A stretch of DNA of 64,000 nt from Pogonophryne albipinna. Taxonomy: Eukaryota; Chordata; Actinopteri; Perciformes; Artedidraconidae. Numbering within the stretch: the first letter of the stretch is position 1; each line of letters begins with the position of its first letter. The notes under the pieces are model-generated. The model was not told the DNA's origin. It ran no database searches and was given only the letters and a program-made list of their open reading frames with translations. The DNA lies in assembly GCA_028583405.1 (NCBI GenBank), contig JAPTMU010000118.1, positions 151,501-215,500 of the forward strand, written 5' to 3'. The position numbers and the translations under genes were made by a program. Positions 1-11,318 of the stretch are shown here, in pieces.

Positions 1-1508
<1,508 letters not shown>

Positions 1509-2186
1509 AGAGAACATATTTTATGTTCATTTTCAGGATTCTCATACTGCCTCTGATGCAGCCTATGTAACCAAAAAGCAAAAAAAAAACAGCATTATAG
1601 GGCTTCTTTTAACCACACTTCCTGCTTTCATTATAGCGTTCATTAGTTCCCCAGGGTTAGGATTTTAGAGACCTTTTTGCAATTTTTGTATGTATTGAAT
1701 ACATATATATGTCTCCCCTGTGTGTTAACAGCCTCAGAAGGTATCAGCAAAAAAGGTTCTCTCTCTTTCCCTCCTGATCCAAGTATGTGAAAGCCGCTAG
1801 AAAAATGGGCGAGTTAGGTTCCGGTTCATGCGTGACGAAAACGTTAATAGAAGACTTGGCAAAAATCCGGCACCTCTGAGTTTCTGCCGGTGGACATTGT
1901 GAAACGCTTCTCTTCCGCAGTGTTCACCATTACCATGGAGCTGCTCGGGTGGGGGGTGGAGAGCCAGAAAGACATCTGCAAAGGGGCGTGGCCAGCAGCA
2001 GCTCATTAGCATTTAAAGCTACAGACACAGAATCAGCAATTTTGTAAACGGGCTGAAACAGAGGGCTTTATTGCATGCTATAATTCATGATCTGTTTGGT
2101 ATTTTTAGGAAAAAGCTTCAGAGAGATGATTTGTATATATCTGAGACCCATAATATATTGTTGAAATACAGTATAATACGTGACCT
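1509..2186. mobile_element. TTAA-flanked MITE (family A, copy 1)
   Basis: Bounded on both sides by TTAA (1505-1508 and 2187-2190). The ends are weakly inverted: the left starts AGAGAACATATTTTATG, and the right end read in reverse starts AGGTCACGTATTATAC. The segment around 2091-2155 (GATCTGTTTGGTATTTT, then ...TATATATCTGAGACC) recurs at 30901-30970 in a second copy, which shows a dispersed family. TTAA duplication is the habit of the piggyBac and Kolobok superfamilies; I cannot separate the two here. No coding capacity is seen. Confidence 0.6.
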
Positions 2187-2438
2187 TTAAAATGTCCACA
2201 ATTTTAAAGGTCAATGGCAAGCTAACTAAATCTAGCTGTCAATGGGAGTGTGATTATCATTTCCTTGAAGAGGTGCGTTTCTAATTTCGGAATGAAACTC
2301 AGTCAAACCCATCAGTCTTTAAAACAATTCGGTTTCTTTGATGTAAGCATTTCTGTGCCAAACCTGCAGTTCCACAGGGCTGTGAGGAGAATTTTTTTTG
2401 CTGTTTGTTCCTAATTTATCTATGTCTTTGAAGTCGTA

Positions 2439-3684
2439 TTGGCACAGAGTGTAATTTGGGGACTAAACAGAAAGATCACCAAACATTTAGACAAAGGTTT
2501 CGCTCCACTCCACCCAATGCAGTTTGGTTTTCGTGCTCACCACTCCACTGAGACAGCTAACTGTGCCTCTGTGGAAAAGGTTAAATGTATGTTGGACACG
2601 AGCCCATGTGTATGTGCTGTCTTCCTTGATCTCAGGAAGGCTTTTGGCACTGTTGACCACCAAGTGCTCCTTACAAAGCTGACTCATTTAAACTTTTCTG
2701 CAGTTTCTATACATTGGTTTAAGTCTTACTTATCGAACAGAAAACAGTGTGCTTTGGTCAACGGTACCAAATCCCCCTACCTGGTCAACCCTGTTGGGGT
2801 TCCACAAGGCTCCATTCTTGGACCATTACTTTTTCCACTGTTCCTAATGTATGTCCTGAGTTGAATGTGAAAATGTATGCCGATGATGCGGTTATCTTTG
2901 TACACGGGAAAATACTGAAATGATCTCATGTTGTCTCTTAAAAGCTTTGGACAAGGTTCAACACTGGCTGAACAACATTTGCTGCAGTTAAACGTAAAAA
3001 AAAACAATATGCATGATGTTCAGTAAACGACCAGTCAAAATGGATCCAATGTGTTTTTAAAAGGAGCAGAATTAGAACTAGTCCCCCACTTCAAGTATCT
3101 TGGAGTCATATTGGACTCAAACTTGACTTTTAAGAAACATATTAAGAAAGTATCAAATACCATTAAATTCAACTTACAACATTTTAAACAAATTAGACCT
3201 TTCTTAACTGTCAATGATGCAAAGTCATACCTCCACTGTATAATTCTATCCCACATTGAATACTGTTTTACAAACTGGTCGTTTGCTTGTGCCACAAACC
3301 TGAAACCCATAGAACAGCTGTACAAGAGAGGTATCAAGGTGTTTGACAGAAAGCCAAAATCATACCACCACTGTACCATCCTTGAAAAACACAATTTCTT
3401 GAGTTTTGACAATTTTAAGTCTTTTAAAAGTATGTGTTTTATTTATAAGTGTTTACATGGACTGCCCCCCCTCCCTTAGGGGAATTCATCCACAGAAAAC
3501 CACTTTTGGACAAAATGTCCTCTCCGTTAAAGACAGCTCACTCTGGAATAGCCTCCCAACTAAGATACGGGATTGTCCCACTCTCAATAGCTTTAAAGGA
3601 CAACTTAAAGAATGGTTGAGAAACAAACAGACGTGTGATCTCCTCTTGCACTTTAACACAGGGGTATCTCCTCTTGCACTTTAA
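2439..3684 (+). pseudogene. LINE reverse transcriptase (broken)
   Basis: Encodes part of the RNA-templated DNA polymerase that copies the LINE at its nicked target. Visible RT blocks, in order: QFGFRAHHSTETA (fingers), DLRKAFGTVDH (palm motif A, with Gly where Asp is usual in the F-D-T context), GVPQGSILGPLLF (motif B), and YADD at 2876-2887 (motif C, the catalytic aspartates). A conserved C-terminal thumb region, including FKYLGVILDSNL, follows in another frame from 3051. Frameshifts separate 2439-2863, 2874-2930, 3051-3479 and 3406-3684, and the endonuclease domain is absent. The element cannot be autonomous. Confidence 0.85.
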
Positions 3685-3963
3685 CACAGGGGTATCTCCT
3701 CTTGCACTTTAACACAGGGGTATCTCCTCTTGCACTTTAACACATGGGTATCTCCTCTTGCACTTTAACACAGGGGTATCTCCTCTTGCACTTTAACACA
3801 GGGGTATCTCCTCTTGCACTTTAACACAGGGGTATCTCCTCTTGCACTTTAACACAGGGGTATCTCCTCTTGCACTTTAACACAGGGGTATCTCCTCTTG
3901 CACTTTAACACAGGGGTATCTCCTCTTGCACTTTAATACAGGGGTATCTCCTCTTGCACTTTA
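3639..3963. repeat. 28-bp minisatellite inside the LINE
   Basis: About twelve near-identical copies of a 28-bp unit containing GGGGTATCTCCTCTTGCACT. The unit derives from the LINE itself: the first copy is the end of the RT C-terminal frame and the last runs into the unique 3' UTR at TTATGTAGCTC. Single-base differences (for example ACATGG, AATACA) mark a few units. Confidence 0.95.
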
Positions 3964-4257
3964 TGTAGCTCTTGTATCTTCTCTTGCACTCTATACGTCG
4001 TAGCTGCTATATTGTATTGCCATGTGGTAAATACTTGTGTATGCTGCTCTTGCTCTTTTGCACTTTTTGCATATCATGTATTTTGTTTTTGCTATGTGTA
4101 TAATTGTAATTGTCTTAAATATTTTATGTGAGGGACTGCGGATGGAAATGAGCTCAAAGCTAAATCTGGCACTGTTACGCTTGACACATTTTTAATGTTT
4201 TAAGTGTTCATCACTGTGCATTGTCCCTGCCAAATAAACGATTAAATAAATAAATAC

Positions 4258-5856
4258 TTATCAACTTAAATCCATTTGAAAATGGGATGTTTCAGTGACG
4301 ACCCTCCCCTCAAAATAAAACCCTTACACACTGTGATACATGTCCCCCACACATGCAGATCTACGCATGCACACACATCAGGCGAAGGTTGGCTCATTGA
4401 TTCACAAGACAGAATGTGATGTGGAGTGTGACCTTTCCAAGTGCTCCCACTGATAGAATGAAAGGTGCTGAAACACCCACAATGCAGTAGCACCTCTCAG
4501 GAGAAATGTCAGTAATTAGAGCTCAGCGCTGGGTGAGGTTGGAGGCCAAACCGCAGACACAGATAGTGGAGAGTGAGGACTACGAGTGGGCAGAATGAGG
4601 GGAGTGGGTGACTTACTCTGCAAAGTCTGAGCAGTGGCATTATGTAAATCTAACAGTCTGGATGATAGTAACCAGTCATATTTTGGGGGGGGGTTTCAAT
4701 TAAAAGAAATGAGGGTGCCTTCTTGCACTTACTGAAAGGTTCAACGTGTTTTTTTTTTTTTTGTATTTGTGTTGAATTGGTTTACTTGAGGTTTTTCCCA
4801 TCGAGAAGACACTTGGTAGCCGTTAGATTAATCGAAACCCCTTCCCCCAAAAACTGTTACCTTAGCAATACAAGAGCTTTCAGCCTACACAGATTATTGG
4901 ATGTGACCCCTGAGGACCATGAGGTCATTCTCACTTCCTTTCAAATCTGAAAATACACATAATGATACACTCTTAATATGTTGTAAATGTTGCTTTTCTC
5001 ACAATAAGCCCACAGTGAAGCTGCATGCTTTTATTGGGCATTATAGTTATATTTAACACACAGCTTTCAGAAATAACAGACCTTATGAATGTGAATAGAA
5101 AAGGAGAGTTGATAAATGAACAAAGAGAATATAACCATAACATGCTGGATTGAGATACTCTGCATGTCTCCTTTGTTTCCATTAATTACAATGTTTGTCG
5201 TTGAATAGCATGCTTTGGGAGTAACATTATATACATTATTTTTGGTTTTCATTTAGGCTACTTTAATTCTTCTAATTTATTTATTTTTTAATGCAGTAGG
5301 TGGATACCTGATTTATAAAAAAAATACCTTGTTTGCTTATAATTAATGTATTAAAGTCAAACAGCAGTTGTAAATGATACTATTTTGGAGGCGTAGCCTA
5401 TCATTTATTATATATAACACATTTTTGATACGAAATATCTTCTTTTTATCTTTTCTAAGGTCATCTTGCTTTTCCTAACCACTTTTTCATGGCATCAATG
5501 AAGAATTGATCTCAAGGTAAAAGGAAAGATGTGAAGGGGAGGTTATCAGTACCTAGGAAAGGACAACTGCAGTATTTACGATGCAAGAGCGGCTGTTATT
5601 GCTGCAGGGAAACTATCATTTTCTTTAGATTGACGGTTAAATGTGCACTTAGATACTTTCCCCTGTATGTACTTACAGTGTTGTTTCATGCAGGCTATAA
5701 AGACGAGCAAAAGAAAAAAGAAAAGTGTAACAAAATGGCTGGCACATTGAGAATTGTGGTGGTTTGGTTCACCCTCTTGTCCATTCAACATGAATCCCAG
5801 TTAGTATTTTGGAATCTATGAAAATGTTTGAATACATAATACTTACTGTATATATA
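4258..5856. other. Non-coding stretch with poly(T)
   Basis: AT-rich. There is a poly(T) tract near 4749-4762 and a G7-8 run near 4684. No terminus, exon or RNA gene is recognised. Confidence 0.5.
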
Positions 5857-6042
5857 CACTACCAGTCAAAAGTTTGGACACACCTTCCCATTCAATGGTT
5901 TTTGTTTATTTTAATTTTGTTCTACTTTGTAGATTAATACTGAAGACATCAAAACTATAAAAGAACACATATAGAATTATCTAGTAAACAACAAAGTGTT
6001 AAAAAAAAACAGAATATGATTTTTATTTTATATTCTTGTTAC
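5857..6042 (+). mobile_element. Tc1-like transposon, left end (piece 1 of 3)
   Basis: Begins with the Tc1-type inverted repeat CACTACCAGTCAAAAGTTTG directly after a TA (5855-5856), the Tc1/mariner target. The following sub-terminal sequence is characteristic of a fish Tc1 family with this inverted repeat. The collinear continuation appears at 14621, so about 8.6 kb of other elements separates the two. Within that gap roughly 20 bp of the expected Tc1 continuity is not visible, so the junction was eroded or rearranged. Confidence 0.85.
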
Positions 6043-6061
6043 GTGCAAGAATAATAATAAG

Positions 6062-7263
6062 TTGGTCCGAGAGTACCCTGATGTATTTTCCGCCTGTGCA
6101 GTCACCCGCACCAAGTCCAAGTGTAGAGTTGAGATTGGCGATGATGTGGATCTGTCTGACAGTTTTATGGTTACAGAATTAGACGTGCCAATCAGTGACC
6201 CTCCCCTGTGGTGTAAGGGTGGGGAAACTGGTACGATAAGCCTCGGTGCTGTGCCTGTGGCACGTCAGCAGCTGGTGTGTGACCAGAAAGCGGATGCAGA
6301 ATTCTCGTTGCTGTTGGAGGATGCGGTATCGGAAGGTGTGCCTGGTCTGAAGAAGGACGTGGTGCATTATTGTAAAACGTGCCATGTGTGCCAGGTTGCA
6401 GGGAAGCCTAACCAAACGGTCACGCCTGTGCCGTGGAATCCCATCCCGGCTGTAGGTGAACCTTTTGAGCGGGTGATTGTGGACTGTGTTGGCGCCTTCC
6501 CACGTGTGGTCAAAGCCCGGTCAAAGCCCTGGTTACGTTTTTCTCCGTGTTTGGATTGCCAAAGGTTATTCAAACTGACCAAGGGTCAAATTTCATGTTG
6601 CGGGTCTTTGCTCAGACTCTCAAGCAGCTCTCCATCATTCATGTCCACTCGAGTGCATATCACCCTGAGTCGCAGGGGGCGCTTGAGCGATTTCTCCAAA
6701 CACTCAAATCGACGTTACGTGCGTACTGCTTGGAGTTTGATAAGGATTGGGATGAGGGAGTGCATTTAATGTTGTTTGCAGTGAGAGAGGTGGTACAGGA
6801 GTCTCTAGGATTTAGCCCTTCTGAACTGGTTTTTGCTCATAATGTACGGGGTCCCCTGAAGCTGTTGAAGGAAAAGTGGCTGGGTGTAGCTGAGCCACTA
6901 CATTTGCTGGATTATGTGAGTGGTTTTCGTTTCAAGCTGCGCCATGCATGCGAGCTGGCAAATGATAATCTGGGTGTTGCTCAGAAGAAAATGAAGAGCT
7001 GGTATGACAGGCGGGCTAAGAGCAGAGTGTTTGCTCCAGGGGATAGAGTGCTAGCCCTGTTGCCGATCCCTGGTTCCAGTTTGCAAGCCCGGTTCAGTGG
7101 CCCTTATGCTATTACCAAGAAAGTCGGTGACCGTAACTATCTCATCGCTACCCCTGACCGGGGTCGTAGGAGCAGGCTTTGTCACATTAATATGTTGAAA
7201 CCGTACAACGAGAGGGGGGATGCCCCTGGTTCGGGCAGTGGCTCATTTTCTGATACTGTTTGA
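6062..7263 (+). pseudogene. Gmr1-like Ty3/gypsy integrase (broken)
   Basis: Integrase inserts retroelement cDNA into chromosomes. Visible parts: the Cys half of the HHCC zinc finger (CKTCHVCQ, about 6373-6396), core block VDCVGAF with the first catalytic Asp (~6480), then in another frame (6547-7263) IQTDQGSNF with the second Asp, YHPESQGALERF with the catalytic Glu, and a C-terminal GPY/F-type module (ARFSGPYAI) that marks Ty3/gypsy rather than copia. The His half of the finger and the middle of the core are deleted, and a frameshift lies near 6540. RT coding sequence follows downstream, the reverse of normal gypsy order. The LTRs and gag are not present here. Confidence 0.85.
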
Positions 7264-7482
7264 ATCTATTGTGCCGACAGGGGAGCTGTCTTGTGCTGAT
7301 CTCAATAAACCTGTCGCTGCCTGTGTGGTGGTGCTGTCCAGTGCTGAAAGTGACACACCTGTCACCTCTGACGCCCCGGTCATTGCGGAGGGGGATGAGG
7401 ATATTGTGGTCCAATCAAAGGCGGTGTTACAGGGGAGGCTGCGTAACTCAGAGATTCTGGTGAATATTGAGTCTCATTTAGC
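7264..7482 (+). pseudogene. Gypsy pol linker between integrase and RT
   Basis: The open frame at 7220-7482 continues past the integrase C-terminus as a Val/Ala/Ser-rich linker and leads to the SINE insertion point. Its last residues before the SINE (RNSEILVNIESHL) continue naturally into the RT frame beyond the SINE. This supports a single polyprotein with integrase in front of RT. Interpretation as a linker is inference; no domain is recognised. Confidence 0.6.
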
Positions 7483-7694
7483 GGTGGTGGCGAAGTCGAT
7501 AGGGACTTGGCTTGGCAACTGGAAGGTCACCAGTTCAAGTCCCGGCAAGACCAAGTGCTACCGAGGTGAGCAAGGCACCGTTCCCCACACTGCTCCCCGG
7601 GTGCAGTTCAAAATGGCAGCACACTGCTCCTAACACTAGGATGGGTCAAATGCAGAGAAACAATTTCCCCACGAGGGATTAATAAAAGTCCATC
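7483..7694 (+). mobile_element. tRNA-derived SINE in gypsy pol
   Basis: A roughly 212-bp insertion with a 5-bp direct repeat TTAGC on both sides (7478-7482 and 7695-7699). It has a pol III box-B-like motif (AGTTCAAGTCCC) in the 5' tRNA-like part. The body (GCTCCCCGGGTGC...) and the tail (GGGATTAATAAAAGTCCATC) are typical of fish HE/SINE2-type elements. It interrupts an otherwise continuous pol frame, so it is younger than the gypsy copy. The exact family is not assigned. Confidence 0.75.
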
Positions 7695-8429
7695 TTAGCA
7701 CACTTGCCTGATGTGCAGCGTGCCGACGTAGTTGAACTGATCGTTTCTAACAAGCAACTGTTTTCTGACATACCTTCCTGTACGACTGTTCTGGAACAAG
7801 ATATTGATGTAGGTGACTCACCGCCGATTAAACAACACGCATATCGTGTAAACCCTGATAAACGCCATCGATTTAAGAAGGAGGTTGATTACATGCTTAA
7901 AAACGGGATTGCTGAGCCCAGTTTGAGCCCGTGGAGTTCTCCTTGCTTACTTGTTGACAAGTCGGATAAGTCCGATCGGTTTTGTACAGACTTCCGGAAG
8001 GTAAACAACGTGACAAAACCCGAAACTTATCCTTTGCCCAGGATGGAAGATTGTGTTGACCGGGTTGGCGGTGCCTCGTTTACAGTGTTGGGACTAACGC
8101 GTTACTGTAACGCAACTACCTTTTGCGGTAACTAATAACGTTACGAGTTACCTATTCCCATTAAGTAACGCCGTTATAGTTACTGTGATTTAAATGGGTG
8201 CGTTACTGTGTTACATTATGTGATGGAACTGAACCGAATCTCCCTGCGGATGTAGTTTACAGGCGAATACAGCGATGTCCTCTCACAGCACCATGGAAAA
8301 GAGAAAGTGACCAGAGAGGAGTGATGATTGGTTAACGCGGGGTAACATTTCAGTGTAAGCCAATCAGAGACAGAGTTGGGCGGGTCTTGCCTTATGGGGA
8401 AAATACACAGACACACAAACACTTGCTAA

Positions 8430-8487
8430 CACACACACATACACGGCAACGCCCACCACCAGCACACACATACACACACACACACGC

Positions 8488-8566
<79 letters not shown>
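8430..8566. repeat. (CA)n microsatellite within hAT
   Basis: A CA-rich tract with interruptions (CATA, CGCA) on the left and a pure run on the right, directly upstream of the transposase remnant's ATG. Frames through it are repeat artefacts. Confidence 0.95.
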
Positions 8567-8568
<2 letters not shown>

Positions 8569-8653
8569 GGCAGATGCAAGTATCAGCGAGAGCAGCAGCG
8601 CATTTACAACTTGGAGATATAACCACTTTGTTACACTGCCAAAAAGACTGTAG
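8567..8653 (+). pseudogene. hAT transposase N-terminal remnant
   Basis: A short frame starting ATGGCAGATGCA and reading MADASISESSSAFTTWRYNHF before a stop. The W-R-Y pattern after a short acidic/Ser start matches the beginning of the hAT transposase fragment at 40674 (MAESAITFEGWRYAHYFEF). It looks like what was left of an autonomous parent after internal deletion. BED-finger cysteines are not reached. Confidence 0.5.
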
Positions 8654-9279
8654 TTGTAGTTAATGTGTACACTGCCAAAAGAGTGTAGTTGTTTTTATTT
8701 CATATTGCACTACAAGTGCACTACTTAGGACTTGATTGTTGAGACTATAAAGATCCCTGTCAAAATGTCTAAACATATATTTTGTGTTTTATTGTTCCAC
8801 TACATTTCATAATGATAATTGCTACAATGATGGGGAGTTGTCTTTTCTCTTACTGTGCCACAGAACAACACAAACACTTGTATTTGTATTGTTATTATTT
8901 TTAAAGTAAAGTAAAGTAACTTCTTACTAGTTACTTTTATAATTTAGTAACTACTTTTTTGAGAGCAGTAACTATAACTATTACTAGTTACTTTTTAAAA
9001 GTAACTTGCCCAACACTGCTCGTTTATCACAAAGACAAGGGCTCGTTAATATTGTGCTGTCAGGTCTGTCAGGGTGTGCAGCATACAGTACATAGATGAC
9101 ATTGTTGTTTATTCAGAGTCATAGCAAAGTCACATGGAGCAGTTGGGGGAGGTGTTCGAGCGCTTGCGCAGGGCGAACTTAACTGTTAACCTAGCAAAAT
9201 GTGACTTTGGTCAAGCAACCGTGGTCTATTTAGGGAAAGTAGTTAGCAACGTGGAAGTGCGTCCGTTCCAGTCCAAGGT

Positions 9280-10718
9280 TTGTTTGTTTGTTTGTAGCCT
9301 TTATTTAACCAGATAAAATCCCATTGAGATCAACGATCTCTTTTTCAAGGGAGACCTGCAGCACGTTGGTTACACATAAAAACAACAGAAAACAAAAAGG
9401 ACATCATACAACATAATTACAGGGGTACAAATTACAACCTATTCACAATGACAGGTATCAAATAACATTTCATCTATCCGAGCTTTAAAATGATGCAGGG
9501 GAACAAAATGCTCAGTTTAAAAATAATTGCAGAGTGTTCCAAGCTAGAGTGCGCACAGAAAAGCTTTTGTACCTAAAACAGTCCTAGCACTTGGCACATG
9601 TAATAAAAACACATCCTGAGATCTTAGGCAATAGCTACTTGCCACTCTCTGTGAGATCAGAGAGCAGATATAAGTTGGTAGTTTACCCAACATGGCTTTA
9701 TAGATAAACATGTAGCAATGACTGAGCCTCCGTACAGTTAGTGGAGGCAGACCTGCCCTGGCATACAGGGTACAGTGATGAGTAAGTGCTTTACAGTTAG
9801 TAACAAATCTCAGCGCACTGTGATGCACCATTTGTAATGTTTAACCACTCAGAAGACAGCCCATCAAAAAGAAGACATTGAGGCCTTTCAGAGAGGTAGT
9901 TCACAAACCACCCCACTGCATGGCTGGATATGCCAATACTGGCCAGCCTCTGCTTCAGGATATGATGATCGACGGTATCGAAAGCTTTGGAAAGATCAAT
10001 AAACAGAGCTGCACAACTCTGCTTTTTGTCTAAGATATTAGCAATATCATTCACCACTTTCATTGTCGCAGTGATGGTGCTATGTTGCTTTCTGAAGCCT
10101 GACTGATGTTTAGACAGGACGTTATTTTTACATAAAAACTCCTTGACCTGTTCACTCACTAGGCGTTCGAGCACCTTCGCCAGAACTGACCATTTAGAGA
10201 TTGGCCTATAGTTATTTAATAAAGTTGCCTCCCCTCCTTTTAGCAAAGGCAAGACATAGGCTGACTTCCATATTTTTGGAATTGTGTTAGTGCCGAGGGA
10301 GAGGTTAAAAAGAGTAGTGAGAGGTGGAGCAATCAAATCTGCAGATATCTTTAAAAAGAAAGGTTCTACGTTGTCCGGGCCAGCCGGTTTCTTAGGATCT
10401 AACTTGGTTAAGGCTTCATGAACAACATTAACAGTAAAAGGAGTAAAACTGAAAGGGTTTTCCAGACCACATTGTACAGAGTCACGGATTGGGGTGTTCA
10501 CAGCAGCAGAGTTAGAAACAGAATCAAACAGAGAGCCACAGGACACAAAATGCTCATTAAAACAATTTAATATGGTGGCCCTGTCCGATATAGTGCCAGA
10601 TGCTGTGGTAAGGCAAGGAGGTAGCTCACTACGGATTTCACTGGTGGATAACGATTTTATGGCTTTCCAAAATTTTCCAGGATTATTCAGGTTTTTTGTG
10701 GAAATTGACAAATAATAC
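9280..10718 (-). pseudogene. LINE reverse transcriptase, minus strand
   Basis: A non-LTR RT of the L2/Rex1-like group. Reading 10711 to 9797: LDPKKPAGPDNV (fingers), NNYRPIS, QSGFRKQHST and LFIDLSKAFDTVDHHIL (motif A). After ...EWLNITNG the expected motif B and the YxDD block are missing. The frame jumps to the C-terminal region at 9831-9544 (LRFVTNCKALTHHCTLYARAGLPPL), so a deletion removed the catalytic palm. The 3' end is at about 9279, with a (CAAA)n-type tail read as TTTGTTTG on the plus strand. The likely 5' half of the same LINE lies at 12988-14620. Confidence 0.85.
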
Positions 10719-11217
10719 TGTTATGGAAATCTTAGACCCAGTCAATACTGTGGAGATACACGAGTCAGAATGATCAACAATAAATGGTGCAACAAACAGA
10801 GTTGTCTTTCTGGTTATTTATTTGGATATTCAAAGACACAGGTCTCACAGAGTATAGGATAGTCTGCAGGAGTGTGCACAATAGTCACAAAATAGCAAAG
10901 CTTATATACAAGAAAAGGCGGGCAGACAGAGTTTCCTCAGAAATCTGCTTTCACACGGTCTCATATTGTTATGGGAGTTCAAACTTTGTGTGAGACACCC
11001 GTGTCCTTGAGCCGTAGCAAACTTTGTGTTAAAAGGAGTAGTTTCAACATAGTCTGCCAAATCAGCTCTGTGGCCTTGAAGCGCTTGGGAATAAAACCCT
11101 CATTAGAGTATGCAGAGAAAACAGCACATATCAGGAAATGGTATAGTTGTTTTAGACAATGTTTTTAGAAGCATTTGGTTTTACCATATAAGGTAAGATA
11201 AAGAAATTGCCACAACA
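10719..11217 (-). mobile_element. LTR of an ERV-like retroelement, 3' LTR
   Basis: On the minus strand it starts TGTTGTGGCAATTTC and ends TTTCCATAACA, the usual TG...CA form, 499 bp long. It is preceded by a polypurine tract (11218-11233). Within it a TATA-like box (TATATAAG, plus coordinates 10901-10908) stands about 85 bp before an AATAAA (10817-10822), the order U3-R-U5. This describes an old integrated LTR element. Whether it is an endogenous retrovirus or another LTR class is unresolved because most of its interior is gone. It interrupts a minus-strand LINE. Confidence 0.65.
10817..10908 (-). promoter_or_regulatory. LTR TATA box and poly(A) signal
   Basis: Minus-strand TATATAAG at 10901-10908 and AATAAA at 10817-10822 lie in the correct order and spacing for the R region of the LTR that contains them. 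Inferred from position; activity cannot be judged. Confidence 0.5.
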
Positions 11218-11233
11218 TTCTCCCCTTTTGATC
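11218..11233 (-). promoter_or_regulatory. Polypurine tract next to LTR
   Basis: Minus strand TCAAAAGGGGAGAA ends one base before the LTR start. Polypurine tracts at this point prime plus-strand DNA in LTR elements. This supports both the orientation and the identity of the LTR. Confidence 0.65.
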
Positions 11234-11318
11234 ATACTTGATCAATCATAAAAAAAAAAAAAAATGACAGGATAGACTGATATAACACATCAATGAATAC
11301 ACTCCATCGCTGGTTTAA

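Larger units (their letters stand above)
2415..4257 (+). mobile_element. 5'-truncated L2-like LINE
   Basis: A non-LTR retrotransposon fragment. It starts inside the reverse transcriptase and runs through the C-terminal domain and 3' UTR to a tail of AATAAA/TAAA-type repeats near 4233-4257 (CCAAATAAACGATTAAATAA). The tail style and the RT motifs resemble the L2 clade of the CR1/L2/Rex1 group; the clade name is an inference. The 5' boundary is approximate. A 28-bp minisatellite has expanded across the end of the coding region and the start of the 3' UTR. Confidence 0.8.
8083..9018. mobile_element. Non-autonomous hAT, 936 bp
   Basis: The 8-bp TSD CTCGTTTA is exact at 8075-8082 and 9019-9026. 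Termini are CAGTGTTGGG on the left and GCCCAACACTG on the right, inverted. Sub-terminal stretches are rich in GTAAC/GTTAC words. The element contains a CA microsatellite and a short 5' remnant of a transposase. It sits inside gypsy RT and is younger than it. Confidence 0.95.
7704..9278 (+). pseudogene. Gmr1-like gypsy reverse transcriptase (split)
   Basis: The RT of the same gypsy copy. Segment 7704-8082 holds the N-terminal fingers (SSPCLLVDKSD, TDFRKVN, YPLPRMEDC). A hAT element with perfect 8-bp TSD then splits the gene, and 9027-9278 carries YIDD (9089-9100), the catalytic motif C, followed by FERLRRANLTVNLAKCDFG and YLGKVV, the typical end of a gypsy palm/thumb. The palm region with motif A is missing between the two, so a deletion accompanies the insertion. 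RNase H is lost where a minus-strand LINE 3' end abuts at about 9279. Confidence 0.85.
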
